Assembly: GCA_911728435.2 (NCBI GenBank)
Contig: OU452198.1
Coordinates: forward strand, 6,978,001-7,042,000
Direction: 5' to 3'
Origin: Apoderus coryli
Lineage: Eukaryota; Arthropoda; Insecta; Coleoptera; Attelabidae
Length of the DNA stretch: 64,000 nt
Shown: piece after piece, positions 63,062-64,000 of the stretch
Layout: the number at the start of each line of letters is the position of its first letter
Position numbering within the stretch: position 1 is the first letter of the stretch
Notes under the pieces: model-generated
What the model saw: only the letters and a program-made list of their open reading frames with translations
Told to the model about the DNA's origin: nothing
Databases searched by the model: none
Program-made: the position numbers and the translations under genes

Positions 63062-64000
63062 GTAGTTATATTAATATTAGTTTTGCTTGGTTGCTACTTC
63101 TAATCGAATTAAGAGCTTACAGCTAGCTTTAGACGGTGCTTCATCTTTTCTTCTTCACCTAAAGCTAGCTTAATGGTAAGAACAACAACAAGACATAACA
63201 AAATAGAAATATTAACATCGGTTAATTTAAATTAACTTTTACAAGGTTGGGGAAAAATAATTTTACCTTCATGTCCGTACTGCTTTAAAAGGGACTAATT
63301 GTTTAATTAGTAAATCGCTTTTAAATTAATAAATAACTTACATTTAAGTAAGATGTGAGCTTGGAGGTAGGCTAAATTGCTTTATTTATTATTCTGCTAA
63401 GTAAAATAAAAGTTCTCCAAACTAAATTATACGTTATCTTTTTGAATCTTAAGGCTATGATGTGAACGGCAATTATGAGCGGCAACTAAAATGGAAATTG
63501 TTCCTATTGAATTTTTTTACGATTAGTATTAAAGCTATCTAAAAAGTAATAAATTAAAATCACTGCCAAATTATTATAATGTTGTTTGCATTTGGTAAAT
63601 TGCTGATCATTTAACAATTATTTAGTACACTACTCATAATAATATAATTGCTATACTCAGGCATTAGACAATGACTCCGGATACCGTTTTTGTCACACAG
63701 CTCTCGGCTATTGTTATCGGCGTTCGTAAAAGTGCGGGGAAATTCAAATTACTGATATATAATTCATATCTCTGACATAACCACGGCTCTGGACTACTTA
63801 GAATTCAGTGGCTTTCGCGGAGATTCTCGATTTATTTTTGCACAGGATTTGATGGTGATTTTGTTGGTTTTACATTGATTCTACTTCCTATAGTAAATAT
63901 TCTCTTACGTGCAGTTTACTCAATAAGTAAAACCATTCTTACACACAACTGTGCGGTAATAGTATATTACCGGTAAGAGTATATTGTGCAACGAACATGA
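63062..64000 (+). other. Intron of gd-like gene running to window end
   Basis: After the donor at 63062 no acceptor followed by protease-like coding text was found. The sequence is AT-rich without recognisable repeats. The final 300 bases are somewhat less AT-rich but show no conserved protein in any frame. Confidence 0.5.

Noticed and set aside
1..64000. CRISPR arrays, bacterial operons, rRNA genes
   Set aside because: None seen; direct repeats here are coding repeats, satellite monomers or transposon duplications without spacer structure.

Overview
The window is nuclear DNA from an insect. It is AT-rich, with GT-AG introns of 50 bp to 5 kb, insect-type gene families (a clip-domain protease homologue like Drosophila Scarface, and a Gastrulation-defective N-terminal domain) and abundant LINE, mariner/Tc1 and foldback transposon relics. 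The order cannot be fixed from sequence alone; a beetle or related insect would fit. Nothing bacterial, viral or organellar was recognised.

Layout: (1) 1-13604, + strand: the 3' part of a very large secreted protein. A giant exon of Cys/Thr/Pro repeats (C-x-FGT-x-x-N-x-x-T-x-x-CE modules) is followed by a clip-like exon pair and a serine-protease-like domain whose catalytic Ser is Tyr. (2) 13605-16475: intergenic DNA with broken LINEs. (3) 16476-17314, - strand: complete NDUFS8 (complex I TYKY/ND-23 subunit), four exons. (4) 18045-32630, + strand: complete NAA25 (NatB auxiliary subunit; Drosophila psidin), 13 exons with introns full of LINE, mariner and tRNA-like debris. It is head-to-head with NDUFS8 across about 730 bp. 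(5) 32631-52941: 20 kb with no host gene found, a nest of palindromes, long-TIR elements, a Tc1 relic and LINEs. (6) 52942-63061 and beyond, + strand: the 5' part of a gastrulation-defective (gd)-like gene, with signal peptide, GD N-terminal domain and a long proline-rich linker. Its protease domain should lie past the window. One intron is almost wholly a 171/172-bp satellite array (56372-61402) with higher-order structure.

The two protease-family genes at the edges belong to extracellular signalling cascades; the two middle genes are housekeeping genes sharing a divergent promoter region. All exon junctions given were phase-checked by hand: the NDUFS8 and NAA25 models close as complete reading frames (211 and 940 aa), and the two edge genes stay open to the window edges.

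The least expected signals are non-coding: a near-canonical type I hammerhead ribozyme motif at 11093-11166 (+) in an intron of the Scarface-like gene; more degenerate hammerhead-like motifs built into two palindromic elements (33.4-33.8 kb and 43.3-43.4 kb); the higher-order satellite; and a foldback family whose arms recur at 8.7, 43.8-46.2 and 54.7 kb.
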